Both the position numbers and the translations under genes were made by a program. A stretch of DNA of 25,783 nt from CAWUJT01 sp963922715. GTDB taxonomy: Bacteria; Pseudomonadota; Alphaproteobacteria; Rhodobacterales; Rhodobacteraceae. Under the pieces are notes generated by a model. It saw only the letters and a list, made by a program, of their open reading frames with translations, ran no database searches and was not told the DNA's origin. Position 1 is the stretch's first letter; each line of letters begins with the position of its first letter. This document shows positions 1 to 8,883 of the stretch, piece after piece. The stretch is taken from the NCBI GenBank assembly GCA_963922715.1, contig CAWUJT010000020.1, positions 1 to 25,783 on the forward strand, written 5' to 3'.

Positions 1-8
1 CGTAAGGG

Positions 9-416
9 CTACCACAAGGATAAATCGTTGTAGTCTCCGTATTCCAGTTGATCAACGTCCAAACCCGCAGCTTGGTAATATTGGCGAAAGATGTGCGCGG
101 GCAAATGATCACGCATGAAGGCGTTGAAGTCTGGAGCTTCTCTGGCAAGCTGCGGTAACACGCGGAACTCAGGAACTATGCCTTCTTTAAACCCGAGGCT
201 CAAATTTTTTGCAATCTGGTTATCAAGAATTTCTTCCAGACGGCCTCTACGTTCCAAACGTGATTCATAGAACCCCCAACCCATCCTAGGGTCCCGCCCT
301 GCTTTGGCCGTCATTTTAGCTGCGTGTATAATCCAGTCGTTATGTGCCATGAGAATTTCTTTTTGTTCTTCCAGGGATAACGTCTGGAGTAAGTCTTTTA
401 AGCGTGTTTTCTTCAT
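9..416 (-). CDS. Hypothetical protein, 135 aa
   Basis: I do not recognise this family. The frame is complete, with an ATG at 414-416 and a TAG stop at 9-11. The protein is soluble, with no signal peptide or membrane segment, and has a charged N-terminal helix (MKKTRLKDLLQTLSLEEQKE) and a Trp/Tyr-rich C-terminus. It lies downstream of hemB on the same strand after a 90-nt gap, so it could be read through from hemB or have its own promoter. No convincing ribosome binding site precedes the ATG. Its codon use looks more AT-rich than that of hemB or mfd, which may mean an accessory gene. The clean frame and protein-like composition favour a real gene, but no function can be assigned. Confidence 0.6.
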   Translation of the reverse strand: MKKTRLKDLLQTLSLEEQKEILMAHNDWIIHAAKMTAKAGRDPRMGWGFYESRLERRGRLEEILDNQIAKNLSLGFKEGIVPEFRVLPQLAREAPDFNAFMRDHLPAHIFRQYYQAAGLDVDQLEYGDYNDLSLW

Positions 417-506
417 CGCGAGGGGCTATCCATGGTCAGAATAATCATGATGACGTGTGACACGCCAAGTGTCTTGACCCGAGTGCTATGACCGATCCAT
501 GGAACC

Positions 507-1514
507 TCAAGACCATCCGTCTTTCAATAGTCGTGCCGCAGCCGGGGCGAAGTACGTGAGAACCCCGTCACATCCAGCGCGCCGAAACGCCATCAGGCTT
601 TCCATCATTGCCTTTTCCCCATCAATCCAGCCATGATCGGATGCGGCTTTGATCATTGCATATTCGCCCGAGACTTGATACGCGAATGTCGGGGCTTCAA
701 AGGTTCTTTTGACACGCTGGACGATGTCCAGATAAGGCAGGCCGGGTTTGACCATCACCATGTCCGCCCCCTCGCTCAGATCGCGGGCGACACAGCGCAA
801 CGCCTCATCCGTATTTGCTGGATCCATTTGATAGGTCTTTTTGTCCCCTTTCAGGTTGCCCGATGCGCCAACGGCATCTCGGAAAGGGCCATAAAACGCA
901 GAGGCATATTTGGCGGCATAAGACAGAAGGGCAACATTGTGATATCCCGCAGCCTCCAATGCCTGGCGGATTGCGCCAATGCGTCCGTCCATCATATCGG
1001 ATGGCCCGATGATATCGGCCCCAGCCTCCGCCTGTGCCAGTGCCATCTTGACCAAAGCCGCAACGGTTTCATCGTTGACAATTTCACCGTCCCGAACAAA
1101 TCCGTCATGACCGTGGATGTTATAGGGATCGAGCGCGACGTCGGTCATCACGACAATTTCGGGCACGGCGGCTTTGATGGCGCGGGTCGCACGGTTCGAC
1201 AGATTGTCTGGGTTCCACGCTTCTGCGCAGTCTGCGGTTTTCAGCGCAGGATCGGTGTATGGAAACAAACATACGGTCGAAATTCCCAACGCATATGCGT
1301 CCTGGGCCGCTTCAACCACAAGGTCAACCGACCGCCGGTCCACCCCCGGCATCGACGGCACCGGTTGGCGTTGGCCCGCACCATCGCAAACAAACAACGG
1401 CCAGATGAAATCAGCCGCAGAGAGGGTGTTCTCACGCACCAATGATCGCAAAGAAGGGCTCGCACGCAGACGCCTGTGGCGTGTCAACGGATAGGTGGCT
1501 TGAACAGGTCCCAT
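507..1514 (-). CDS. hemB: Delta-aminolevulinic acid dehydratase (porphobilinogen synthase)
   Basis: HemB condenses two 5-aminolevulinate molecules to porphobilinogen, the first common step of heme, siroheme and cobalamin synthesis, in the cytoplasm. The 335-residue length is normal for the family. Both active-site lysines are visible: K202 in the SYAAKYAS segment and K256 in MVMVKPGLPYLD, which forms the Schiff base. The metal loop reads DVALDPYNIHGHDG (125-138). The three cysteines of zinc-type enzymes are replaced by A127, D129 and D137, so this is the Asp-rich class that does not use catalytic zinc, as in Pseudomonas. It starts at an ATG at 1512-1514 and is divergent from the membrane-protein gene at 1627 across a 112-nt AT-rich spacer that should hold both promoters. 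Confidence 0.97.
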   Translation of the reverse strand: MGPVQATYPLTRHRRLRASPSLRSLVRENTLSAADFIWPLFVCDGAGQRQPVPSMPGVDRRSVDLVVEAAQDAYALGISTVCLFPYTDPALKTADCAEAWNPDNLSNRATRAIKAAVPEIVVMTDVALDPYNIHGHDGFVRDGEIVNDETVAALVKMALAQAEAGADIIGPSDMMDGRIGAIRQALEAAGYHNVALLSYAAKYASAFYGPFRDAVGASGNLKGDKKTYQMDPANTDEALRCVARDLSEGADMVMVKPGLPYLDIVQRVKRTFEAPTFAYQVSGEYAMIKAASDHGWIDGEKAMMESLMAFRRAGCDGVLTYFAPAAARLLKDGWS

Positions 1515-1626
1515 ATCTTATCTCACTTACTGACATTAATTAAATGGCATAAGATAATCAGGCATTGCAAGATAGTCCGCTCTGCCAGTAAACACCCAAA
1601 ATATATGAAAAAGAGGTTTAGAAATT

Positions 1627-2154
1627 TTGGACAACTCACTTTTCAGTGCGTTACAGGCGTTGATCGATTTCCGTTCTTTTTCCAATCTTTGGTATTGGAT
1701 TGCCCTGGCTGTGATGTGGTCAACATTGTCACACTGGGTGTTTGGTGTCCCCTATGATCTTATCGGACGGGCCCGCCGTGGACAGGACATTGCAATGCAG
1801 CATGTAAAACTTCTGTCGCACGTGCAAGCCCATCGCGTGTTGTATATCATGGAGCGCGGAGGCCCGTGGATTGTTGGCTCCACTGCGTTTCTTCTGACAA
1901 TTTTGGTTATTTCAGGCTTCCTTTATGCCGTCGAGTTTTGTCAGGCTTTGTTTTTGGTAAGCTTCCCCTTAACAATCGTAAGCACAATTTCTTTGGCAGG
2001 GGCGCGAAAAATCGAACGCCTCAACGGCAAAGAGCTTTTGACATATCTCACGTGGCATCGATTCAAGATACAGATCGTTGGCATGGTATCGATCTTCATC
2101 ACTGGCATGTGGGGCATGTGGACAAATATAAATGTCAATGTTTTGGGTGGATGA
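1627..2154 (+). CDS. Small integral membrane protein (Rhodobacteraceae 'component of SufBCD complex' type)
   Basis: This is a 175-residue protein with about four hydrophobic segments: residues near 20-45, two between about 80 and 125, and one near 148-168. The start is a TTG at 1627-1629, with a purine-rich stretch (AAAAAGAGG) about 10 nt upstream. From memory, Rhodobacteraceae genomes carry similar proteins beside mfd that are labelled 'component of SufBCD complex'. I see no Fe-S or Suf motif that would support the label, so it should be treated as a membrane protein of unknown role. It ends 50 nt before mfd on the same strand and may be cotranscribed with it. A later in-frame start cannot be excluded. 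Confidence 0.75.
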   Translation: MDNSLFSALQALIDFRSFSNLWYWIALAVMWSTLSHWVFGVPYDLIGRARRGQDIAMQHVKLLSHVQAHRVLYIMERGGPWIVGSTAFLLTILVISGFLYAVEFCQALFLVSFPLTIVSTISLAGARKIERLNGKELLTYLTWHRFKIQIVGMVSIFITGMWGMWTNINVNVLGG

Positions 2155-2204
2155 GCTGAAACAACATCAAACTCTCATCTTATGCGAATTATGCGAAAAT
2201 ACTT

Positions 2205-5200
2205 ATGATGGATAATGGTCTAATCATACGGGCAAGCGGGGCGCCGGAAGGTGGGGATGCAATCCTTGTTCTGCGAGAATTAGAGACGTCTTCGGTGATT
2301 TATCTGGCGCGGGATGATGCTCGGGCCGAGGCGATGGCCTCTAGCTTGCGGTTTTTTGCGCCAGAGGTGGCCATATTACGTTTTCCAGCTTGGGACTGTC
2401 TGCCTTATGATCGCGTGTCGCCCAACCCAGAAGTCAGCGCCCAGCGGCTCTCGACTCTGACGTTGCTCGCCCATGGGTTTGATGGCCGATGTGTTGTCCT
2501 CTCGACGCTGAACGCTGCTGCACAGCGGGTGCCCGCGCGTGCGGTTCTCAAACAGTCCGGGTTTGCGGCACAGCAGGCGCATCGCATTGATGAAGAGGCT
2601 TTGCGCAACTTTCTTGTCCGCATGGGGTTTTCAAAAACCTCAACAGTCAGAGAGCCGGGCGATTACGCGTTTCGTGGCGGCATCATCGATCTCTGGCCCC
2701 CGGGAGAGACCGCACCGGTCAGGCTTGATCTGTTTGGCGATATCCTTGATGGCCTGCGTCGGTTCGATCCTGAGACGCAGCGCACCACGGCGGACTTAAA
2801 GGCCATCGAGCTTGCGCCTGTTTCAGAAGTCATTTTAGACGGGCCGTCTATTCAACGGTTTCGCCAAAATTACCGGATCGCATTTGGGGCCACCGGGGCC
2901 AATGATCCGCTCTATGAGGCGGTCAGCGCAGGGCGCAAACAGGCGGGCCAGGAACACTGGCTGCCGTTCTTTCATGATCGGCTTGAAACGCTTTTTGACT
3001 TTGCTCCTGGGGCAAGCGTGGTCCTGGATGAAAACGCGGATGCCACTTTGGAAGACCGCAGGCAGATGGTGCAAGAGATGTACAACACCCGCCGCGATGC
3101 CATGACAGCCAAAGCCCAACTCGATGGGGTCTACAAACCCACCCCGCCCGAGCTTCTTTACCTCGATAAAGATGCGTGGGCAACAGGACTTGAGGGGCGG
3201 CGTATTGTTGAACTCAGCACATTACCTCTGCCGCCTGGGCCAGGTGTTATCGATATGGGGGGACGGCGCGGGCGCTCCTTTGCGCCAGAACGCCAAGAGC
3301 AAAATACAAACCTTTTTGGCGTTCTCACAGATCATATCCAACAGAAGCGCAAAGAGAGTGCTGTGGTCATCGCCAGTTACTCTCACGGCGCGTCCGAGCG
3401 CCTGAAAGACCTTCTCAAAGATGAAGGACTTGAAGACACCAAGCTGATCAAACGCCGCACGGATGTCAAACGTGGCGACATCGGCCTGGTGGTTTGGGCG
3501 CTTGAGACAGGATTTGAAACACAGGATTTAACGGTCATCTCAGAGCAGGACGTTTTTGGCCAGCGGCTTGTACGCGGTGCCAAGAAAAAGCGCCGTGCCG
3601 AGAATTTTTTGACCGAGGCGCAAGCGCTCAGCCCAGGCGATTTGGTCGTCCATGTTGATCATGGGGTGGGGCGTTACAAGGGACTTGAGACCGTTGTGGC
3701 CGCTGGCGCGCCGCATGAATGTTTAGCCCTGGAATACGATGGGGGCGACAAGCTATTCCTCCCAGTGGAAAATATCGAACTGCTCAGCCGGTTTGGCGCG
3801 ACCGAAGGTCAGCTCGATAAACTGGGGGGTGGGGCATGGCAGGCCCGCAAAGCCCGCCTTAAAGAGCGTATCCGTGAAATGGCAGAGCGGTTGATGCGCA
3901 TCGCCGCAGAACGTGCCCTGCGCAAGGCACCTGTTCTCGAGCCCCAGGACGATCTGTGGCAGGCTTTTGCCGCCCGCTTTCCTTACGCCGAAACCAATGA
4001 TCAACTGTCTGCGATCGACGATGTGATGGAGGACCTCGCCTCGGGCCGACCCATGGACCGCTTGATCGTGGGTGATGTCGGCTTTGGCAAAACCGAAGTG
4101 GCGATGCGGGCCACGTTTGTCGCCGCCTCCTCTGGTTATCAGGTTGCGATCATCGCGCCCACCACATTGCTGTCCCGACAGCATATGGCCAGTTTTACGG
4201 ATCGTTTTCGGGGTCTTCCTTTCACGCTGCGGCAATTATCGCGGTTTGTCAGCGCCAAGGAGGCCGCAGAGACACGGGCCGGTTTGGCAGAAGGCCGTGT
4301 CGATATTGTGGTGGGGACGCATGCGCTATTGGCCAAGGGTATTCGCTTCAATCGCCTGGGGCTGTTGATTGTGGATGAGGAGCAACGCTTTGGCGTGGCT
4401 CATAAAGAACGGCTGAAAGATTTGCGCTCTGATGTGCATGTGCTGACGCTTTCAGCCACGCCAATCCCGCGCACCCTGCAGATGTCCCTGTCCGGGGTGC
4501 GCGATCTTTCCGTGATCGGCACACCCCCTGTCGATCGTTTATCGATTCGCACCTATGTCAGCCCGTTTGATACCGTCACGCTGCGGGAAGCCCTGCTGCG
4601 CGAACATTATAGGGGCGGACAAAGTTTCATCGTTGTGCCACGCATTTCGGATCTGTCTGAGATGGAGCAATTCCTGCGCGAACATGTGCCAGAGGTGAGC
4701 TACATCATCGCCCATGGCCAGATGGCCGCCGGAGAGCTCGACCAGCGGATGAATGCGTTTTATGATGGGACCTTCAATGTGCTTTTGGCCACCACGATCA
4801 TCGAATCCGGCATCGATATTCCCGCTGCCAACACGATGATCATCCATCGCGCGGATATGTTCGGGCTCAGCCAGCTCCACCAAATCCGTGGCCGGGTGGG
4901 TCGTTCGAAAACCCGGGCCTATGCCTACCTGACCACCAAACCAAAGACCAAGCTGACAGAGGCGGCGACAAAACGCTTGAAAGTTTTGGCTGCGCTCGAT
5001 GCCCTTGGGGCGGGCTTTAACATCGCCAGCCAAGACCTTGATATTCGTGGCTCCGGCAACATTGTCGGCGAAGAGCAATCCGGCCAAATGCGAGAAGTGG
5101 GGCAAGAGCTTTACAATGACATGTTGCAAGAAGCGATTGCCAAACTGAAGGCAGGGGAAGGCGGCCTAGTGGAGACAGAGGACACCTGGGCGCCGCAGAT

Positions 5201-5636
5201 CATGCTGGATGTGCCGGTCCTCATCCCCGAGGACTATGTGCCGGATCTGGATGTCCGTCTGGGGCTTTACCGGCGTCTCTCTGCCCTGGGGGATAAGCTT
5301 GAGCTAGAAGGCTTTGCCGCGGAGCTGATCGACCGATTTGGCGAGTTGCCGCGAGAGGTGCAGATCTTGCTGCGCATTGTGCGGATTAAACGGTTGTGCA
5401 AACGCGCAGGCATTTCAAAACTCACGGTCGGTCAGAAAGGGGCTGTTGTGGAGTTCCATAACGCCACTTTTGCCAATCCACAGGGATTGGTGGCGTATTT
5501 GGCCGCACAAAAGGGCAAAGCACGGGTGAAGGAAAACCGCATTGTGTTGGCAGGTGATTTCAACAGTGAGTCTGATCGTATCAAGGCAGGCTTTGCTTTG
5601 GCTAAAGATCTGGCGCAGTGTGCTGCCGCAAAGTAA
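2205..5636 (+). CDS. mfd: Transcription-repair coupling factor Mfd
   Basis: Mfd recognises RNA polymerase stalled at DNA damage, pushes it off using ATP-driven double-stranded DNA translocation, and recruits UvrA. The 1143 residues match the family. In order, the protein shows an N-terminal UvrB-homology region (FPAWDCLPYDRVSPNPE near 65-80), an RNA polymerase interaction domain (near 455-530, VVHVDHGVGRYKGLE), RecG-like helicase motifs with a Walker A (GDVGFGKTEV near 624), a DEEQ box (VDEEQRFGV near 723), motif VI (QIRGRVGRSKTRAY near 900), and a C-terminal TRCF domain. The start is the first of two consecutive ATGs (2205, 2208); no strong ribosome binding site helps to choose. Its stop lies only 12 nt from the convergent kpsC stop, with no terminator hairpin between. 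Confidence 0.98.
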   Translation: MMDNGLIIRASGAPEGGDAILVLRELETSSVIYLARDDARAEAMASSLRFFAPEVAILRFPAWDCLPYDRVSPNPEVSAQRLSTLTLLAHGFDGRCVVLSTLNAAAQRVPARAVLKQSGFAAQQAHRIDEEALRNFLVRMGFSKTSTVREPGDYAFRGGIIDLWPPGETAPVRLDLFGDILDGLRRFDPETQRTTADLKAIELAPVSEVILDGPSIQRFRQNYRIAFGATGANDPLYEAVSAGRKQAGQEHWLPFFHDRLETLFDFAPGASVVLDENADATLEDRRQMVQEMYNTRRDAMTAKAQLDGVYKPTPPELLYLDKDAWATGLEGRRIVELSTLPLPPGPGVIDMGGRRGRSFAPERQEQNTNLFGVLTDHIQQKRKESAVVIASYSHGASERLKDLLKDEGLEDTKLIKRRTDVKRGDIGLVVWALETGFETQDLTVISEQDVFGQRLVRGAKKKRRAENFLTEAQALSPGDLVVHVDHGVGRYKGLETVVAAGAPHECLALEYDGGDKLFLPVENIELLSRFGATEGQLDKLGGGAWQARKARLKERIREMAERLMRIAAERALRKAPVLEPQDDLWQAFAARFPYAETNDQLSAIDDVMEDLASGRPMDRLIVGDVGFGKTEVAMRATFVAASSGYQVAIIAPTTLLSRQHMASFTDRFRGLPFTLRQLSRFVSAKEAAETRAGLAEGRVDIVVGTHALLAKGIRFNRLGLLIVDEEQRFGVAHKERLKDLRSDVHVLTLSATPIPRTLQMSLSGVRDLSVIGTPPVDRLSIRTYVSPFDTVTLREALLREHYRGGQSFIVVPRISDLSEMEQFLREHVPEVSYIIAHGQMAAGELDQRMNAFYDGTFNVLLATTIIESGIDIPAANTMIIHRADMFGLSQLHQIRGRVGRSKTRAYAYLTTKPKTKLTEAATKRLKVLAALDALGAGFNIASQDLDIRGSGNIVGEEQSGQMREVGQELYNDMLQEAIAKLKAGEGGLVETEDTWAPQIMLDVPVLIPEDYVPDLDVRLGLYRRLSALGDKLELEGFAAELIDRFGELPREVQILLRIVRIKRLCKRAGISKLTVGQKGAVVEFHNATFANPQGLVAYLAAQKGKARVKENRIVLAGDFNSESDRIKAGFALAKDLAQCAAAK

Positions 5637-5648
5637 TCCTCAGGCCAG

Positions 5649-7658
5649 TCACCGCCACAGCCACGGCATCGACGAAAACAGACTTTGTAGTTTCGAGAGG
5701 GCTCGGTTGGTTACCTTAGGCTTGGGTAAATCCCCTTCGATCAGCCGCTCGACCACCACTTCAACCGGACAGGGCATTTCTGTGACCGGATCAATATAGC
5801 GCGGATAATCAATCAAAACCGCATGCACCAGTTGCGGCAGGCTGATGCGCCTGTTGCGCCGGTCTGGAATGCGGCCAAGATCGCGGGTCAAACCCCATCC
5901 CGCATAGAAGGGCGTTCCCAGGGTTGTCACGGGCATCCCTCGCAAAAGTGCTTCAAACCCCAGCAGCGATGTCATGGTCCAAACCTGGTCAATCTGTGGG
6001 AAAAGGGCAGTGGTATCGCCATCTGGGAGGATGAGATCGGCCGCGCCGGCGTCGATCTCTCCCTCCCGTAACCCTGCCGCGACATCAGGGTGCGGTTTGT
6101 AAATCAGATAGGCATCTGGATTGGCTTGGCGCGTTTTGTGCAACAATGTGGCATTATCGGCAACCTCATCACATCCCAAGCGCACTGACGCATCATCTGC
6201 CACTTGGCCAGGGATGAGGATAATATCTCTATCATCAGGGAGGTGTGGATTGTCTTGGGGCTTTAGATTGTATTTGCTCAGCTGTCCCGCAACGATGCGT
6301 TCAATAAGTCGTGCGGCCCGTTGTTCCTGGACGCTGTTTAGATGCACGGACTTTTCGATCAGGCGTTCCAGATCAGACGGACGGGTGGGATCGTAGTAAA
6401 TCCCGCTGCGGTCAAACACCAAAGACAGGGGCGGCGTTAAAGCAGCGCCAAGACCTTGTGAGCGGATAAATCCGTCCTCAACGCGGATCAGAGGTTGATC
6501 TAAAGGTTTAACAGCCTCTTGTAACGCATTGGTTTCTTTGTTTGCCCAAACAATCACAGGACGGTCAGGGTTTTCGGGGAGATCCTCGAAAATAAGTTTT
6601 TGCCTTTGTCCGAGCATCTTTTCAAGCTGGGGGCGTTTCCATTGTCGCATACCACTGGCAATATACCCGTCGGCGTCTTCGCGCCAAGCGCGGGCGCGCG
6701 CCGCCAGTCCCGCCATCACCTCTTCTACAGGGCAAAGACGGTCCCAATATGGGTCGTACCATTTTGGGTACAGCAGCATTGTGCCTGCGAATAGCTGTGT
6801 GCGGGTGAGTGTCCTTTGGCGGCGATCGATAGGATTTCGATCATCGGTCAGGCCCCAGCCCGCATAGAAGGGTTGGCCGAAAACAACCGGCTTATGACCG
6901 GCAAAAATCGCCTCAAAACCAAGTTGGCTGGAAACGGTATAAACCGCAACTGCCCCTTGCAGCAGCTGCCAAGGGGAGATTGGACGGCGCTCAAGTTCAA
7001 TGCGCCCGGTCTTTGCATCGTGCATGCTGTAATAGCCGTAGCGAAACCCACCCGTTGTTTCCGGGTGGCTTTTAATAAGGATTGGTGCACTTGGGTGTTC
7101 TTCTTGCGCAACAACCAGCATTTCCCGAAACGTGCGCTCTGAGGCACCTCCAAATGTAACAGCTGCGTCTCCTTTGGTTTGATCAATCACCAACACATAC
7201 CCCGGGGCAGGTGGGGTCAATGTCGTTTCAACAGCGGCATATTTTGTCAAATGCTCGGTTTGGAGGGTATTAATGGCTGCTTTTGCGCGGTCAATCAGGG
7301 CCCCATCATCGAAGGGTTCCGTTGCCAGCAAAACTTCCAGGTCAGAAGGCAGACGGCTGTCGAAATAGGCCCCGCGATGATCGATGAGAAGCCCATGGGT
7401 GGGTTCACCAACGCGGCCTGGACGCAAAGACCGCAGAAAAGCATCTTCCACACGTATTAAAGGTGCAGACCGGTAGGAGGCAACTTTCTCGGCCCGTTGG
7501 GCGGGGCGGCCATGTCCCCAAGCCAGCATAGCCTCACCATTACGCGGGATACCAAAGACAAGATCGTACCCTAACAAAGAGAGGATGCGGCGCAGCCGTG
7601 TGTTCAGTAGAAACCCACCGCTGACATAGCGTACACGGCGGCGTGTATCAGATGCCAT
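5649..7658 (-). CDS. kpsC: Capsule polysaccharide Kdo transferase KpsC
   Basis: KpsC extends the poly-beta-Kdo linker that joins group 2-type capsules to a lysophosphatidylglycerol anchor, on the cytoplasmic face of the inner membrane; KpsS adds the first Kdo. The 669 residues contain two related modules. AFLRSLRPGR...HRGAYFDSRLPSDLE in the first half recurs as GFIRSQGLGA...RSGIYYDPTRPSDLE in the second. Each half has an HP motif typical of these retaining transferases (KSHPE near 198, KPHPD near 521) and an FYAGWGLT segment. This two-module layout is that of full-length KpsC (GT99/GT107). The ATG at 7656-7658 overlaps the end of the upstream export gene by 11 nt, so the two are probably translationally coupled. 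Confidence 0.93.
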   Translation of the reverse strand: MASDTRRRVRYVSGGFLLNTRLRRILSLLGYDLVFGIPRNGEAMLAWGHGRPAQRAEKVASYRSAPLIRVEDAFLRSLRPGRVGEPTHGLLIDHRGAYFDSRLPSDLEVLLATEPFDDGALIDRAKAAINTLQTEHLTKYAAVETTLTPPAPGYVLVIDQTKGDAAVTFGGASERTFREMLVVAQEEHPSAPILIKSHPETTGGFRYGYYSMHDAKTGRIELERRPISPWQLLQGAVAVYTVSSQLGFEAIFAGHKPVVFGQPFYAGWGLTDDRNPIDRRQRTLTRTQLFAGTMLLYPKWYDPYWDRLCPVEEVMAGLAARARAWREDADGYIASGMRQWKRPQLEKMLGQRQKLIFEDLPENPDRPVIVWANKETNALQEAVKPLDQPLIRVEDGFIRSQGLGAALTPPLSLVFDRSGIYYDPTRPSDLERLIEKSVHLNSVQEQRAARLIERIVAGQLSKYNLKPQDNPHLPDDRDIILIPGQVADDASVRLGCDEVADNATLLHKTRQANPDAYLIYKPHPDVAAGLREGEIDAGAADLILPDGDTTALFPQIDQVWTMTSLLGFEALLRGMPVTTLGTPFYAGWGLTRDLGRIPDRRNRRISLPQLVHAVLIDYPRYIDPVTEMPCPVEVVVERLIEGDLPKPKVTNRALSKLQSLFSSMPWLWR

Positions 7659-8787
7659 TTTCGCTCAAGGTTGTAAGACGACTGGCACCGCTCAATGTGC
7701 CAAAGATGGCCGCCAGCGTATTGTTCCACGTCACGATTGGCGCTTCGGTGACAAACACCGTATCGCCGTCGCGGATCACAAAATCGCGGGCGCGAAAGAC
7801 ACCGTTGGGTTCTGTAAGATTCAAGACATAAACAATGCGTTGTGTGCCAATTATATCTTCCCGTTTCAGAACAGCTTTGGAGATCTCTTCAGCCTCGTTG
7901 CGAAACACAAACACACCTGTGGGATCGGCAATCGTTGGATTGAGTCCACCAACGCGCGCAATCGCCTCGAGCGCTGAAATGGTTTGTGTGTCAAAGACAA
8001 GGCGGTTTTGTCCGCTTGTGGCCCCAAGGGCGGTAAAGGCGCGGGTGTCTTCTTCGACGAAAATTTTATCACCAGGGCGTACGGCGATATCAAGGGAGGG
8101 GTTGCGGTAAAGATCCTCTAGCCAGGCGGTTTCCGTCACGCCGCCGCGCGCCACGTTGACGCGCGCAATCTCAGGCCGGATACCAACGCCGCCCGCAGAC
8201 GCAATCATTGCTGTCACAGACAGGGTAGGCCGTTCAATTGGATAGACACCTTGGGCGTTCACGCCACCAACAATGGAGACTGTTGCGCCATCGCCCGCCA
8301 GCCTGCGCACAACCACCTGGGGGTCGGGTGTTTGCGTATCAAGCTTGTCAGCTATTTCTTGGCGCAAAGAGTTGGGGGTTTGGCCAGCGGCGCGCACACG
8401 ACCAGCATATGGGATAAAAATAAAGCCTTGGCTATCGACCTGAAGCTGATCAACCCGCGATACACGTTGCCCAGCAGACCCGAGCAAGGGTTCATCGAGA
8501 TTTTCCCACACTTCAATGGCCACGGTATCGCCGGCGCGGATCGTGTCGGGGGACAAAGGTGCACGATTGATAAAACTTTGGGAAAATCCGAGCGCAGGCA
8601 CAACAGCTGTGATCCGTGCCACGGTATCATCGACCGCGACAACAAAGGCATCACCCTCTTTAAGGACAGACCCAGAGAAAATTTGCGATTTTGTCGGCCC
8701 AGATCGCGGCAAGCCACAAGACCCAATGCCGCATACTATAATAAGCAGCAAGATATGCCGAACTGCCGGTTTAAATATAAGGGTCAC
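7648..8787 (-). CDS. Polysaccharide export lipoprotein, OPX family (KpsD/Wza-like)
   Basis: Outer-membrane polysaccharide export proteins form the channel through which capsule leaves the cell. This 379-residue protein begins with a lipoprotein signal: a hydrophobic stretch at 11-20 followed by IGSC, with C24 as the likely lipidated residue. A poly-export domain follows (about 80-170, DTIRAGDTVAIEVWE, then VDSQGFIFIPYAGRV), then soluble ligand-binding beta-grasp segments (SIVGGVNAQGVYPI near 170; the later AVRPGDKIFVEE and VIRDGDTVFVTEAP). The start is GTG at 8785-8787, preceded by AAAGGAG about 9 nt upstream. It sits between kpsS and kpsC on the same strand, which supports a capsule role. 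Whether it is closer to KpsD or Wza cannot be decided by eye. Confidence 0.9.
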   Translation of the reverse strand: MTLIFKPAVRHILLLIIVCGIGSCGLPRSGPTKSQIFSGSVLKEGDAFVVAVDDTVARITAVVPALGFSQSFINRAPLSPDTIRAGDTVAIEVWENLDEPLLGSAGQRVSRVDQLQVDSQGFIFIPYAGRVRAAGQTPNSLRQEIADKLDTQTPDPQVVVRRLAGDGATVSIVGGVNAQGVYPIERPTLSVTAMIASAGGVGIRPEIARVNVARGGVTETAWLEDLYRNPSLDIAVRPGDKIFVEEDTRAFTALGATSGQNRLVFDTQTISALEAIARVGGLNPTIADPTGVFVFRNEAEEISKAVLKREDIIGTQRIVYVLNLTEPNGVFRARDFVIRDGDTVFVTEAPIVTWNNTLAAIFGTLSGASRLTTLSENGI

Positions 8788-8826
8788 GTGTCCGTGCTCC
8801 TTTGCCTCAAAATTCTTTATAATTTT

Positions 8827-8850
8827 CTTTTCACTTTATCGACTTTTCAC
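8827..8850. repeat. Direct repeat upstream of the export lipoprotein gene
   Basis: CTTTTCAC occurs at 8827-8834 and again at 8843-8850 on the plus strand, exactly 16 nt apart (GTGAAAAG on the coding strand). The pair lies 40-63 nt upstream of the GTG start of the export gene, inside the 96-nt spacer after kpsS, next to an AT-rich TTATAAAG stretch that could be a -10. It could be a tandem activator or repressor site; no regulator is identified. Confidence 0.35.
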
Positions 8851-8883
8851 AAAGAATGCTAGCTTTTTCAAAGCTGAGAAAAA

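Noticed and set aside
633..1445. A 270-codon open frame on the plus strand
   Set aside because: It lies fully antisense to hemB, which has every family motif. The translation is Cys/His/Arg-rich and unlike a real protein.
1527..1537. TTACTGACATT near hemB is shared with one arm of the tau inverted repeat
   Set aside because: A single 11-mer match between AT-rich spacers is weak evidence, there is no second arm at hemB, and the two pathways have no obvious link.
3753..4235. A 160-codon minus-strand frame inside mfd
   Set aside because: It is antisense to the intact helicase region of mfd; composition and position mark it as a shadow frame, as are the other long minus-strand frames there.
8861..8875. 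AGCTTT-TTC-AAAGCT hairpin after kpsS as a terminator
   Set aside because: The stem is only 6 bp with a 3-nt loop, and the bases downstream on the coding strand are not a U-run.
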